A DNA stretch of 64,000 nt from Promicromonospora soli (GTDB lineage Bacteria; Actinomycetota; Actinomycetes; Actinomycetales; Cellulomonadaceae), in assembly GCF_014653785.1 (NCBI RefSeq), contig NZ_BNAS01000001.1, positions 1,219,042 to 1,283,041 of the forward strand, in the 5' to 3' direction. Below the pieces are notes generated by a model, which was not told where the DNA came from, did no database searches, and saw nothing but the letters and a program-made list of their open reading frames with translations. The translations under genes and the position numbers were made by a program. Shown here piece by piece: positions 16,221 through 25,170 of the stretch (the stretch's first letter is position 1; each line of letters begins with the position of its first letter).

Positions 16221-17096
16221 ATGCGCATCCTCGACCCGCACATCCACATGACGAGCCGCACCACCGACGACTACGAGGCCATGTACGCCTCGGGAGTGCG
16301 CGCCGTCGTCGAGCCGTCGTTCTGGCTGGGCCAGCCCCGCACGAGCGTGGGCTCGTTCACCGACTACTTCGACGCCCTGCTCGGCTGGGAGAGGTTCCGG
16401 GCAGCGCAGTTCGGCATCCGGCACCACGCGACGATCGCACTCAACCCCAAGGAGGCGAACGACCCGCGCTGCCGGGAGGTGCTCGCCGAGGTCCCCCGCT
16501 ACCTGCTCAAGGACGGCGTGGTGGCCGTGGGCGAGGTCGGCTACGACTCGATGACCCCCGAGGAGGACGAGGTGTTCGCCGCGCAGCTCGTCATGGCCCG
16601 GGAAGCCGGGCTCCCCGTCCTCGTGCACACCCCGCACCGCGACAAGCTGGCGGGAACGCGCCGCACCCTCGACGTCGTACGCGAGTCGGGCCTGCCGCCG
16701 GAACGGGTGCTCGTGGACCACCTCAACGAGACCAACGTCGCCCTGGTGCGCGACGCCGGGGCGTGGGCCGGGTTCTCCATCTACCCCGACACCAAGATGG
16801 ACGAGCGCCGCATGGTCGCCATGCTCCAGGAGTACGGCACCGACCGCATGATCGTGAACTCCGCCGCGGACTGGGGCCGCTCCGACCCGCTCAAGACCGC
16901 CCGGACCGGGCAGGCGATGCTCGCGGCGGGCTTCTCGGCCGACGCCGTCGACCAGGTGCTGTGGCGCAACCCCGTCGCGTTCTACGAGCAGTCGGGAAAC
17001 CTCGTGCTCGACCCGGTACCAGGGTTCAGCGCGGGCGCTCCGCCGGCAGGCGTCGAGTTCGAGGGCTCGTCCGTACTGCGCGGCGCGCGGGCCTGA
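16221..17096 (+). CDS. eboB: TatD family hydrolase EboB
   Basis: A 291-residue metal-dependent hydrolase of the amidohydrolase superfamily. Metal-ligand motifs are DPHIHM at residues 5-10, GEVGYDS, VHTPHRDK, VDHLNE and NSAADWGRSDP, the last supplying the conserved late aspartate. These are the TatD-type positions, but the overall sequence follows the EboB branch. RBS AAGGGAG precedes the ATG. It is sandwiched between eboA and eboE, as in known ebo clusters. The substrate is unknown. Confidence 0.85.
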   Translation: MRILDPHIHMTSRTTDDYEAMYASGVRAVVEPSFWLGQPRTSVGSFTDYFDALLGWERFRAAQFGIRHHATIALNPKEANDPRCREVLAEVPRYLLKDGVVAVGEVGYDSMTPEEDEVFAAQLVMAREAGLPVLVHTPHRDKLAGTRRTLDVVRESGLPPERVLVDHLNETNVALVRDAGAWAGFSIYPDTKMDERRMVAMLQEYGTDRMIVNSAADWGRSDPLKTARTGQAMLAAGFSADAVDQVLWRNPVAFYEQSGNLVLDPVPGFSAGAPPAGVEFEGSSVLRGARA

Positions 17097-17108
17097 GGGG
17101 GAATCGGG

Positions 17109-18344
17109 ATGCTGCTCTCGTACTGCACCAACGTGCACCCCGCCGAGGACCTCGACGGCGTGATCGACCAGCTCGGCCGATACTCCGGACCCGTGCGCGA
17201 GGCCGCCGGCCTCGACACGCTCGGCGTAGGGCTGTGGCTGCCCGCCGAGCTGGCGCACCGCCTGGACCGCTCCGCCGCCGACCGGGAACGGCTGCGCGCG
17301 GCGCTCGCCGAGAACCGGCTCCAGGTACACACCCTCAACGCCTTCCCGTACGGCGGCTTCCACCGCGAGGTCGTCAAGCTCGCGGTGTACTCCCCCACCT
17401 GGGCGGAGCGCGCCCGACTCGACTACGTGCTCGCGTGCGCCCGCGTACTGGCCGACCTGCTGCCCGACGACGACACCACCGGGTCGATCTCGACCCTCCC
17501 GCTGGCCTGGCGCGCCCCCTGGACGCAGGCCGACGACGACGAGGCGACGCGGGCCTTCGCCACTCTCTCCGCCGAGCTGCGCGAGCTCGCGGAGCGCACC
17601 GGCCGGACCGTGCGCGTCGCCGTCGAGCCCGAGCCGGGATGCGTGCTCGATACCGTGGAGGACGTCGTCTCGTGGCTGGCCGCGCGCACCGGCGCCGAGC
17701 GGCCCGACGACCGGCGCATCGACCCCGAGTACGTCGGCGTCTGCCTGGACACGTGCCACCTGGCCGTGTCGTTCGCGGACCCGGCGGGCGCCGTCGGCCG
17801 GATCACCAGCGCCGGCCTGCGTGTGGTCAAGGTCCAGGCGTCCGCTGCGCTCGAGGTCGCCGACCCGTCCGTGCGCGGCGCCCGCGACGCCGTCGGGCGG
17901 TTCGTCGAGCAGCGCTACCTGCACCAGGTGCGTGAGCTGGCGCCGTCGGGCGAGGTGCTGGCCTCCGACGACCTGCCCGTGGCGCTCGGGAACGCGGACC
18001 GGCGCCCGGGGCTGCCGGGCGACGGGCCGTGGCGGGTGCACTTCCACGTGCCGCTGCACCACGAGCCGGACGCCCCGCTGACCGCGACGACGAGGGTGCT
18101 GCGCGACGCCGTCGCCGCGGTCCGGGCCGCGCCGCACGGCGCCGAGGCGCACCTCGACGTCGAGACGTACACGTGGTCGGTCCTGCCGGACGGCGTCCTG
18201 GGCGGCGTCGGGGATGGCGCGCTCGGGGCTGGTGCGGACGGGGCGGGCGGCCTCGTGGCCGGGATCGCGGCCGAGCTGCGCTGGGCCGGGGAGCACCTGA
18301 TGACCGGGGACGCCGCCGTCGCGACCGAAGGAGTCGGCGCATGA
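17109..18344 (+). CDS. eboE: Metabolite traffic protein EboE (TIM barrel)
   Basis: A 411-residue xylose-isomerase-like TIM barrel. It opens SYCTNVHPAEDLDGVIDQL, typical of EboE, and contains LNAFPYGGFH, VEPEPGCVLDT, GVCLDTCHLAVSF and DVETYTWSVLP, the usual metal and substrate loops. The ATG lies after GGGGGAATCGG, 12 bases past eboB. In cyanobacteria EboE is needed with the other ebo proteins for export-linked processing of a scytonemin precursor; its reaction is not known. A Gly/Ala/Asp-rich insertion (GGVGDGALGAGADGAGG) before the last helix is specific to this copy or lineage. Confidence 0.85.
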   Translation: MLLSYCTNVHPAEDLDGVIDQLGRYSGPVREAAGLDTLGVGLWLPAELAHRLDRSAADRERLRAALAENRLQVHTLNAFPYGGFHREVVKLAVYSPTWAERARLDYVLACARVLADLLPDDDTTGSISTLPLAWRAPWTQADDDEATRAFATLSAELRELAERTGRTVRVAVEPEPGCVLDTVEDVVSWLAARTGAERPDDRRIDPEYVGVCLDTCHLAVSFADPAGAVGRITSAGLRVVKVQASAALEVADPSVRGARDAVGRFVEQRYLHQVRELAPSGEVLASDDLPVALGNADRRPGLPGDGPWRVHFHVPLHHEPDAPLTATTRVLRDAVAAVRAAPHGAEAHLDVETYTWSVLPDGVLGGVGDGALGAGADGAGGLVAGIAAELRWAGEHLMTGDAAVATEGVGA

Positions 18345-19852
18345 GGCCCGTCCTGCTGCTCGACGTCGTCGGGCTCACCGCCCGCGCCCTCGCCCACATG
18401 CCGCGCCTGCGGCGGCTCGCGGACTCGGGCTGGCAGTCCGAGCTCGCCACCGTGCTCCCCGCGGTGACGTGCAGCGTGCAGTCGTCGATGCTCACGGGGC
18501 TGATGCCGGCCGAGCACGGGATCGTCGGCAACGGCTGGTACTTCCGGGAGCTGGGCGACGTGTACCTGTGGCGCCAGCACAACCGGCTGGTCGGCGGCGA
18601 GAAGCTGTGGGAGGCCGGGCGGCGGCACGACCCGGAGTACAGCGCCGCGAACGTGTGCTGGTGGTACGCGATGGGCATGACCACGGACGTCACCATCACC
18701 CCGCGCCCGATCTATCACGCCGACGGCCGCAAGTCGCCGGACGCGTACGTCCGCCCGGCGTCGCTGCACGACGAGCTGACCGGCCGGTTCGGCGACTTTC
18801 CGCTGTTCACCTACTGGGGCCCGACGGCGTCGATCGCGTCGACCCGCTGGATCGTGGACGTGACCAGGCACCTGCTGCGCACGCGCGCGTCCCACCTCAC
18901 GACGGCGTACCTGCCGCACCTCGACTACGACCTGCAGCGCTTCGGCCCCCAGTCGCCCGAGGCGGACCGGGCGGCAGCCGACCTGGACGCCGCCCTGGCA
19001 CCGCTGCTCGACGACGCCGAGGCGGGCGGTGTCACCGTCGTCGCCGTCTCGGAGTACGGCATCGCGCCCGCGAACCGGCCCGTGGACATCAACCGGATCC
19101 TGCGTCGCGAGGGCTTCCTGGAGGTCTACGTGCAGGACGGCCGCGAGCAGCTCGACCCGTGGGCGTCGCGCGCCTTCGCCGTCGCGGACCACCAGGTGGC
19201 GCATGTCTACGTCACCGACCCCTCGGACGTTGCCCGGGTCGCGGACCTGCTGCGCGAGGTACCCGGCGTCGACGAGGTGCTCGACCGTGAGGCGCAGGCC
19301 CGCTACGGGCTGGACCACGAGCGAGCGGGCGAGCTGGTCGTCGTGGCCGAGCCGGGTTCGTGGTTCACGTACTACTACTGGCTGAACGACGACCGCGCGC
19401 CGGAGTTCGCGCGCGGCGTCGACATCCACCGCAAACCCGGCTACGACCCCGCCGAGCTGTTCTTCGACCCCGCCGACCCGCTGGCCAAGGCCAAGGCCGG
19501 CCTGAACCTCGTGCGCAAGAAGCTCGGGCTGCGGTACGCGATGGGTACCACCCCGCTCGACCCGTCGTACGTGCGCGGAACACACGGCCGGCTGCCCGAC
19601 TCGGCCGCGGACACGCCCCTCGTCCTCTGCTCGGACGCGCGGATTCCCGCGGCCGTCTCGCGCTGGGTCGAGGACGACGCCGGCCAGGTGCCGGCGACCG
19701 CGGTCAAGGGGCTGGTGCTGGACCTGCAGGGGGCCCTCAGGACAGCAGGAGCTTCTCCAGCCGGGTCGACGCCGCGACGGCGCCCACCAGGCCAAGTCCC
19801 ACGAGGTACGCCACGTGCACCCAGATCCCTGCGTCCACCTGGCCCAGCATGA
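18341..19852 (+). CDS. Alkaline phosphatase superfamily protein (EboF-like nucleotide pyrophosphatase/phosphodiesterase)
   Basis: Last gene of the cluster, ATGA-coupled to eboE. It begins VLLLDVVGLTARALAHMP and has the NPP-type nucleophile region PAVTCSVQSSMLTGLMPAEHGIVGNG, where the threonine of VTCSVQ is the likely nucleophile, followed by SEYGIAPANRPVD, DHQVAHVYV and HRKPGYDPAELF as candidate metal loops. EboF-like proteins probably hydrolyse a phosphoester or phosphoanhydride. The conserved part ends near 19735. The frame then runs on for about 38 low-complexity Pro/Arg/Ala residues, antisense to the convergent permease gene, so the two genes overlap by 116 bases. The tail may be non-essential or reflect loss of an earlier stop. 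Confidence 0.8.
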   Translation: MRPVLLLDVVGLTARALAHMPRLRRLADSGWQSELATVLPAVTCSVQSSMLTGLMPAEHGIVGNGWYFRELGDVYLWRQHNRLVGGEKLWEAGRRHDPEYSAANVCWWYAMGMTTDVTITPRPIYHADGRKSPDAYVRPASLHDELTGRFGDFPLFTYWGPTASIASTRWIVDVTRHLLRTRASHLTTAYLPHLDYDLQRFGPQSPEADRAAADLDAALAPLLDDAEAGGVTVVAVSEYGIAPANRPVDINRILRREGFLEVYVQDGREQLDPWASRAFAVADHQVAHVYVTDPSDVARVADLLREVPGVDEVLDREAQARYGLDHERAGELVVVAEPGSWFTYYYWLNDDRAPEFARGVDIHRKPGYDPAELFFDPADPLAKAKAGLNLVRKKLGLRYAMGTTPLDPSYVRGTHGRLPDSAADTPLVLCSDARIPAAVSRWVEDDAGQVPATAVKGLVLDLQGALRTAGASPAGSTPRRRPPGQVPRGTPRAPRSLRPPGPA

Positions 19853-20576
19853 GCGCTCGTTCGAGCGCCACGCCGTGGTACAGCGGTGTGACCTGCACCA
19901 GCCACTGGAGTGCGGGCGGGTACGTCGCCAGCGGGAAGAAGGTGGCGCTGAACAGGAACATGGGCTGGATCGCGAGGGTCACGTAGTCGAAGTCGACCCA
20001 GGACCGCATGAACGTCGTGGCGAACATGCCGATCGCGGCGAACGCGAACCCGATGAGCACGGCCGCGGGCAGCGCGAGCAGCGCCCACCACGAGGTGACG
20101 GCGCCCGCGAGCGCCGCGACGACCAGGAACAGTGCGGAGTAGATGGCGCCGCGGATGAGTGACCAGCTGATCTCGCCCACGGCGATGTCTCGCGGGCCGA
20201 GCGGCGTCGCCAGCATGGCGTCGTACAGCTTGGCGTACTTGAGCTTCCAGAACACGTTGAACGTGGAGTCGAAGACAGCCCCGTTCATGGCGGACGCCGC
20301 GAGCAGGGCCGGCGCCACGAACGCCGCGTAGGGCACCTCGGCGCCGGAGTCGGTGGTCACGGTCCGGACCAGGCCGCCGATGCCGATGCCCATGGAGAAC
20401 AGGTAGAACACGGGCTCGGCGAAGCCGGTGACGAGCGCGACCCACAGGTGCCGGTAGGCGCGGATGTTGCGCTCGACGAGCATGCGCGCCATCCCGGCGC
20501 CGGCGGGGATGGGAAGCGCCCGGGCGATACGGGAGGCGAGGCCGCGGGGCGCGGCCGGCGCGGTCGTCGTGCTCAC
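19737..20576 (-). CDS. ABC-2 type exporter permease
   Basis: A 279-residue DrrB-like integral membrane subunit with six helices. Typical features are FSMGIGIGG, YAAFVAPALLAASAMNGAVFDSTFNVFWKLKYAKLYDAMLATPL and the late FSATFFPLATYPPALQWLVQVTPLYHG. The start is GTG in a GTGA overlap with the upstream permease, and AGGAGG lies about 10 bases before it. It is the second permease of a permease pair served by the ATPase at 21415. Confidence 0.92.
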   Translation of the reverse strand: MSTTTAPAAPRGLASRIARALPIPAGAGMARMLVERNIRAYRHLWVALVTGFAEPVFYLFSMGIGIGGLVRTVTTDSGAEVPYAAFVAPALLAASAMNGAVFDSTFNVFWKLKYAKLYDAMLATPLGPRDIAVGEISWSLIRGAIYSALFLVVAALAGAVTSWWALLALPAAVLIGFAFAAIGMFATTFMRSWVDFDYVTLAIQPMFLFSATFFPLATYPPALQWLVQVTPLYHGVALERALMLGQVDAGIWVHVAYLVGLGLVGAVAASTRLEKLLLS

Positions 20577-21415
20577 TTGACCAGCCTCCTGGTCAGGGCT
20601 CGCTCGCACAGCACCCATGCGACCAGGACGAACGCCAGGAGCACACCCAGGTGCAGGGCCAGCCAGGGCGGGTCGACGGTCCCCAGGGCGACCATGCGCG
20701 AGGACTCGACGCCGTGCCACAGGGGGGTCACCCAGGCGAGCGGCTGCATCCAGGCCGGGAGCTGGTCGATCGGGAAGAAGGTGCCGCTGAACAGCATGAG
20801 CGGGGTCGCGATCAGGCGGAACAGGATGGTGAACCCGTCCTCGTTGTCCTGGGTCGCGGTGAATCCGAAGATGGGAACCGTGAACGCGAGGCCGGTCAGC
20901 ACGGCGATCGGGAGGCACCACAGCGCGCCCCACGTGGCGAACCCGCCGAACAGGGACGCGACCAGCATGAACACGGCGGTGGCTACGACCAGCCGGCCGG
21001 CGATGGAGCCGATGTGCCCGACCAGGATGTCCCGTACGCGCAGCGGCGTGGCGAGCATGGAGTCGTAGAGCTTGCTCCACTTGATGTAGTCCATCACCGG
21101 ATAGGTGGCCTCGAACATGGCGAGCCACATGGTCTGCATGGCCACGATCGCCGGCACGACGAACTGCAGGTAGGGCACGCCGCCGAGGCCGCCGGTGCGC
21201 TCGTCGATCAGGGAGCCCAGGCCGATACCCATGGCCAGCAGGAAGAACAGCGGCGACACGAACGTGCTGATGATGGTGCCGCGCAGCGTGCGCCGGTAGA
21301 CGAGCAGGAGGTACCCGGTCACGGCGCCGATCCGCTCCCGCGCCGCCAGCGGCGGTCGCGGGCCGTGGTCGCCGCGTGCGGTGAAGACTTCGGTGCTCAT
21401 CGGTGCGCCGGTCAT
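20573..21415 (-). CDS. ABC-2 type exporter permease
   Basis: A 280-residue homologue of the next permease, including the paralogous segments MGIGLGSLIDERTG, YLQFVVPAIVAMQTMWLAMFE and FSGTFFPIDQLPAWMQPLAWVTPLWHG. Six transmembrane helices are expected. The first ATG overlaps the ATPase stop (TGATG); an ATG five codons later (21400) is an alternative. Together with 19737-20576 it would form a heterodimeric pore. The cargo is unknown. Convergence with the ebo-type cluster makes an export link possible but unproven. Confidence 0.9.
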   Translation of the reverse strand: MTGAPMSTEVFTARGDHGPRPPLAARERIGAVTGYLLLVYRRTLRGTIISTFVSPLFFLLAMGIGLGSLIDERTGGLGGVPYLQFVVPAIVAMQTMWLAMFEATYPVMDYIKWSKLYDSMLATPLRVRDILVGHIGSIAGRLVVATAVFMLVASLFGGFATWGALWCLPIAVLTGLAFTVPIFGFTATQDNEDGFTILFRLIATPLMLFSGTFFPIDQLPAWMQPLAWVTPLWHGVESSRMVALGTVDPPWLALHLGVLLAFVLVAWVLCERALTRRLVK

Positions 21416-22344
21416 CAGTCCACCAGCGTCCGGCCGGTCAGGTGCAGGAACACGTCTTCCAGCGTGGAGCGCCGCACCAGCGACGACAAGGGCTGGATGC
21501 CCCGGTCGTGCACGCCGGCCGCTGCCTCGTCGCCGTCCTCGGCGTAGACCAGCAGGCGGTCCGGCAGCACTTCGATGCGCTGGCCGATGCCCGCTATCTT
21601 GGTGCCGAACTCGGCGTGGTCGTCGGCGTCGAACCGGAGCTCGAGCACCTCGCGCGTGGAGTGCTGCCTGATCAGCGCCTGCGGCGATCCCTCGGCGACG
21701 ATGCGCCCGTGGTCCATGACGACGAGCCGGTCGCACAGCTGCTCTGCCTCGTCCATGTAGTGCGTCGTCAGGATCAGGGTGACGCCCTGGCGCTTGAGCC
21801 GGAACAGCCGGTCCCACAGCAGATGGCGAGCCTGCGGGTCGAGGCCGGTGGTGGGCTCGTCGAGCAGCAGCATCTCCGGCGTGCTGATCAGCGCTCGCGC
21901 GATGGTCAGGCGACGTTTCATGCCGCCCGACAGCGGCTCCACCCGGTCCTTGGCGCGCTCCGTGAGCTGCGCGAACGCCAGCAGCTCGACCGCGCGCTCG
22001 CGTACCTGGGCGCGCGACAGACCGAAGTACCTGCCGTACACCCACATGTTCTCCTCGACCGTGAGCTCCTGGTCCAGCTGGTCCTGCTGGGGGACGACGC
22101 CGAGCCGGGCGCGGATCTGCGGCCCGTGGGTGGCCGGGTCCTGTCCGAAGATTCGCAGCTCGCCGGCCGTCACCGGCGACACTGCCCCGACCATGCGCAT
22201 GGTCGAGGACTTCCCGGCCCCGTTGGGTCCAAGAAACCCGAAGGACTCCCCCTTGTGCACGGCGAAGTCGACGCCGTCGACCGCGGTGAGGTCGCCGAAC
22301 CTCTTGGTCAGACCGCGTGCGCTGAGGAGGATCTCTTCGGCCAT
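21415..22344 (-). CDS. ABC exporter ATP-binding protein (DrrA-like)
   Basis: A 309-residue ATPase with Walker A GPNGAGKSS, the signature LSGGM and Walker B MLLLDEPTTGLDP, then HYMDEAEQLCDR with the switch histidine. The C-terminal 80 residues form the DrrA-type accessory domain. TACTGT on the minus strand (22357-22352) would start transcription at the base just before the ATG, so the mRNA is probably leaderless. It drives the two ABC-2 permeases downstream. Confidence 0.93.
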   Translation of the reverse strand: MAEEILLSARGLTKRFGDLTAVDGVDFAVHKGESFGFLGPNGAGKSSTMRMVGAVSPVTAGELRIFGQDPATHGPQIRARLGVVPQQDQLDQELTVEENMWVYGRYFGLSRAQVRERAVELLAFAQLTERAKDRVEPLSGGMKRRLTIARALISTPEMLLLDEPTTGLDPQARHLLWDRLFRLKRQGVTLILTTHYMDEAEQLCDRLVVMDHGRIVAEGSPQALIRQHSTREVLELRFDADDHAEFGTKIAGIGQRIEVLPDRLLVYAEDGDEAAAGVHDRGIQPLSSLVRRSTLEDVFLHLTGRTLVD

Positions 22345-22504
22345 GCCTCACACAGTAGGACGGGCCACTGACACGGCGAGCGGACGGCGGGTGGCACGGC
22401 GAGGAAGCCGCAGGAGAGCGTCGACGGTCCTCAGCCGCGTGCCGTGCGACCGGGGCCGATGTGTGCTGGAGTGGACATAGACCTCACAACCGGGAGGTAC
22501 CGCG

Positions 22505-23083
22505 ATGACTGACCCGAACCGCCCCTACGACCCTGACTATGGGGAGCCACCGCCGCCCGCCTATCCACCGCCGGCCCAGACGCCGGGCACACCGACCCAG
22601 CCGGTGGGGAACACGGCCGCCGACGCCTACCCCGCCACGGCAGGCACAGAGAACCCGCGCCTCGGTCTCGAGGTGGGCCGTTTCTGGGCCGGAGCGCTGG
22701 CAACGATGCTCGTGGCCGCCCTCATCGGGCTCGCCGCGGTCTTCGTCCTCGAGGAGGTCTTCAACCTCGAGATCCAGCCGCAGGCCGACGTGTTCGGCAC
22801 GGGCTCCGACATGATGGCCTGGGTCGTGGCGGGTGCGCTCTTCGCTCTCCTGGCGGCGATCGTGCTCTACCTGCTCGTCATGAGCACGCCCCGCCCGAGG
22901 GCGTTCTTCGGCTGGGTGGTCGCCCTCGCCACCGTGATCCTCGCCGCCGTACCGTTCGCCGGTGAGTTCGAGCTCGTGCCGGCCATCCTCGCGGCAATCG
23001 TCTGGATAGTCATCGGCTCCGCGGTCTGGTCGCTGCTCACCGGGACGCTGAGCCGCACGGTGGTGCGGCGCACGACCGTCTGA
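22505..23083 (+). CDS. DUF6069-like small integral membrane protein
   Basis: A 192-residue protein with a Pro/Tyr-rich cytoplasmic N-terminus (about residues 1-50, PYDPDYGEPPPPAYPPPAQ), then four predicted membrane helices (around 60-80, 100-120, 130-147 and 155-175) and a short basic tail. The core GRFWAGALATMLVAALIGL resembles DUF6069 proteins. It is expressed alone from a gene with CGGGAGGT before the ATG. No enzymatic motif is visible; the function is unknown. Confidence 0.75.
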   Translation: MTDPNRPYDPDYGEPPPPAYPPPAQTPGTPTQPVGNTAADAYPATAGTENPRLGLEVGRFWAGALATMLVAALIGLAAVFVLEEVFNLEIQPQADVFGTGSDMMAWVVAGALFALLAAIVLYLLVMSTPRPRAFFGWVVALATVILAAVPFAGEFELVPAILAAIVWIVIGSAVWSLLTGTLSRTVVRRTTV

Positions 23084-23097
23084 CCGCTGCCGGACGT

Positions 23098-23137
23098 GTC
23101 AGACCCACAGGTCACGGGGGCGACCTGTGGGTCTGAC
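23098..23137. terminator. Bidirectional hairpin terminator
   Basis: A perfect 16-bp stem, GTCAGACCCACAGGTC and its complement, with an 8-nt loop, between the convergent DUF6069-like gene and the GH5 gene. Confidence 0.8.
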
Positions 23138-23163
23138 GCCTGCCTGTCAGTAGGCGCCGGCCG

Positions 23164-24984
23164 TCAGCCAGCCCTGCCCGTGACGGTGCTACCGCTCTTC
23201 GTCAGCGTGTACCGAACGGTGTCTCCGCTCCAGAAGTGGAACGTCAGGTTCACCGTGCCGTCGTTCACCTCTGCGAAGAAGTCCGGGGTGAGGGTGATGG
23301 TCCGTGCTGCGTAGTTCGGGCTGAACGTCACGTCGAACTGCTTGTACGACGTCCAGCTCTGCGGCCCCGCGTTCGACCCGTCCGCGTACTTCGCCTCCAT
23401 GGTCGCGAGCTGGTCGCCCTTGAACGACGTCGGGATCTTGAACGACGCCGTCGTGCCCGAGGCGGCCCGGAGCACCGGCGTCTCCTGGTTGATGATCCGC
23501 AGGGTCCACGGCACGCCACGCGAGTACCGGACCACGAGCTTGCTGGCCGGACCCGGCTTCCGGTCTCCTGCGAGCCGGTTCAGCAGCGCGGCCGACAGCG
23601 TGAGCTTGTTGTCCGCCCCACGGGTGTAGTCGGTCCCTGCGGTCAGCTTGGTGCCGTTGTGCAGGAGGGCCACGAAGCGGGTCCCGTTGGGGTTGAGCCT
23701 GAGGCTCTTGGCGGTGATGCGGCCCGAGGCGGGCAGGAACACCAGGTCCGACGACGCCGTGCCGGACCGCTGCGTCCAGCTCGACGAGATCTGGTTGAAC
23801 AGCGCCCGGTCTCGCCACCTGTTCGCGGTGCGGTCGAAGTGCTGCCCGTTGTCCCAGAGCATGGTCGTGAAGCCGCGCTGTCGGGCGGCATAGCCGAAGT
23901 ACTCGAAGAACTTCAGCTTCTCGCCCTGCTGCACGGTCCCGATGTGCCGGTCGAAGCCGAGCAGACCGTACTCTCCGATGATCACCGGCACGCCGCGGGC
24001 GACGAACGCGGAGTGCACCAGGTCGAGCTGGTCGGTCAGGCTCTGCCGCGACTCGGCGTCGAACCTGGTGCGACCGGCGATGTTCACGCTGAAGTGCCAG
24101 GGCCCGTAGTTGTGCACGGTGGCGATGAGGTTCGGGTCGTCCAGCGCGGCGATCTCCGCGGCCAGCGCGTCGAGCAGGGCCGGATCCGACCCCGTGTGCA
24201 GCGTCGGCAGCACCAGCGGCCGCGTCGCGTTCTGGCCGCCGGAGTCACGCACGATCTCGTGGAACACCCTGTTGAGCTCGGCCAGCAGCTCGAGCTCCTG
24301 GGCCTCGCCCGAGCTGCCCGCGAACTGCGGCTCGTTGACGCTCTCGAACGTGAGGCGGGGGCTCTCGTCCTTGAATCGCTCGGCGATCTGGGTCCAGGTG
24401 TCGCTGTAGCGGTCGAGCACGGCGTCGTGGTTCGTGGGCATGGTGTTCACCCACTGCCAGGAGTCGTGGTGGATGTTGATCATCACGTAGAAACCGTCGT
24501 CGAGTGCCCAGTCCACCACCTCCTCGACGCGGTCGAGGTACGCCGGGTCGATCGTGTGATCCGGCGCACCCCCTTGGTGCTCGCTCCAGGTGACGGGGAT
24601 GCGGATGCTCTTGAACCCCTGGGCACGAATCTGGTCCAGGAAGTCCTCGGTGACACGCGGGTTGCCCCACGACGTCTCGTCGCTGCCGGTCGAGTCGAGG
24701 GTGTTGCCCAGGTTCCAGCCCGGCTGCATGGCCGCGGCGATGTCCGTGATCGTTGCCTGGGCCCCCACCGTGTCGCTGACCTGCAGCGCCCCGTCCTGCC
24801 CGTCCGCCGCGGCAAGTGCTTCCGCTGTAGCAGGTGCTTTCGCCGGGGCCCGTGCCCCTTGCCTGGCGATGCTGTCAGGCTGTGGACCGTTGGTCGTCTC
24901 GGCACCGGCCGCTGGGGCGACCGATGTGAGGATGAGTGCGAAGCCGGCGGCTATGCCGGCCAGGCTGCGCGCAGTTCTCTGCAT
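23164..24984 (-). CDS. Secreted GH5 glucanase, copy 1 (GH5-CBM_X2-CBM46)
   Basis: A 606-residue extracellular endo-beta-glucanase. The signal peptide (residues 1-28, ending VAPAAGA) precedes a low-complexity Ala/Pro linker to about residue 78. The GH5 domain has acid/base Glu218 in SVNEPQF and nucleophile Glu338 in IIGEYG, with catalytic-site HHDSWQW at 172-178. An Ig-like CBM_X2 module and a C-terminal CBM46-like module follow, the Bacillus Cel5B-type architecture (GH5_4), so beta-glucan or xyloglucan is the likely substrate. ATG 24984 follows AGAAGGG. It is about 80% identical by eye to the next gene and carries a decayed CebR-type operator. Confidence 0.9.
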   Translation of the reverse strand: MQRTARSLAGIAAGFALILTSVAPAAGAETTNGPQPDSIARQGARAPAKAPATAEALAAADGQDGALQVSDTVGAQATITDIAAAMQPGWNLGNTLDSTGSDETSWGNPRVTEDFLDQIRAQGFKSIRIPVTWSEHQGGAPDHTIDPAYLDRVEEVVDWALDDGFYVMINIHHDSWQWVNTMPTNHDAVLDRYSDTWTQIAERFKDESPRLTFESVNEPQFAGSSGEAQELELLAELNRVFHEIVRDSGGQNATRPLVLPTLHTGSDPALLDALAAEIAALDDPNLIATVHNYGPWHFSVNIAGRTRFDAESRQSLTDQLDLVHSAFVARGVPVIIGEYGLLGFDRHIGTVQQGEKLKFFEYFGYAARQRGFTTMLWDNGQHFDRTANRWRDRALFNQISSSWTQRSGTASSDLVFLPASGRITAKSLRLNPNGTRFVALLHNGTKLTAGTDYTRGADNKLTLSAALLNRLAGDRKPGPASKLVVRYSRGVPWTLRIINQETPVLRAASGTTASFKIPTSFKGDQLATMEAKYADGSNAGPQSWTSYKQFDVTFSPNYAARTITLTPDFFAEVNDGTVNLTFHFWSGDTVRYTLTKSGSTVTGRAG

Positions 24985-25011
24985 TAACAAGGCCCTTCTG
25001 GGGGTGACCTG

Positions 25012-25053
25012 CGGGAACGCCCCAATGCTGGGGGCGGGATGCGATGGCGTCAA
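25012..25053 (-). promoter_or_regulatory. Promoter and degenerate CebR-type operator of GH5 copy 1
   Basis: TTGACG (25053-25048), a 17-nt spacer and CAGCAT (25030-25025) match the promoter of the second copy. The overlapping operator at 25025-25012 reads TTGGGGCGTTCCCG, 11 of 14 positions matching the intact box at 26962-26975. Three outer or pivotal bases are changed, so LacI-family binding is probably weaker. Confidence 0.6.
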
Positions 25054-25108
25054 GGGTTGGGTTTACGCCAGGCCCGAGTCACCCGGAAGCCCCTCACCCC
25101 CCTTCGTC

Positions 25109-25164
25109 GAGTGCATGATTTTCGCCCCGTCAGCACGTGCCGACAGGGCGAAAATCAAGCACTC
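25109..25164 (-). terminator. Long hairpin terminator after GH5 copy 2
   Basis: GAGTGC...TGATTTTCGCCCC pairs with GGGCGAAAATCA...GCACTC around a short centre, with one unpaired A in each arm. It starts 7 bases past the stop codon of GH5 copy 2 and insulates copy 1's promoter from readthrough. Confidence 0.8.
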
Positions 25165-25170
25165 AACAAG

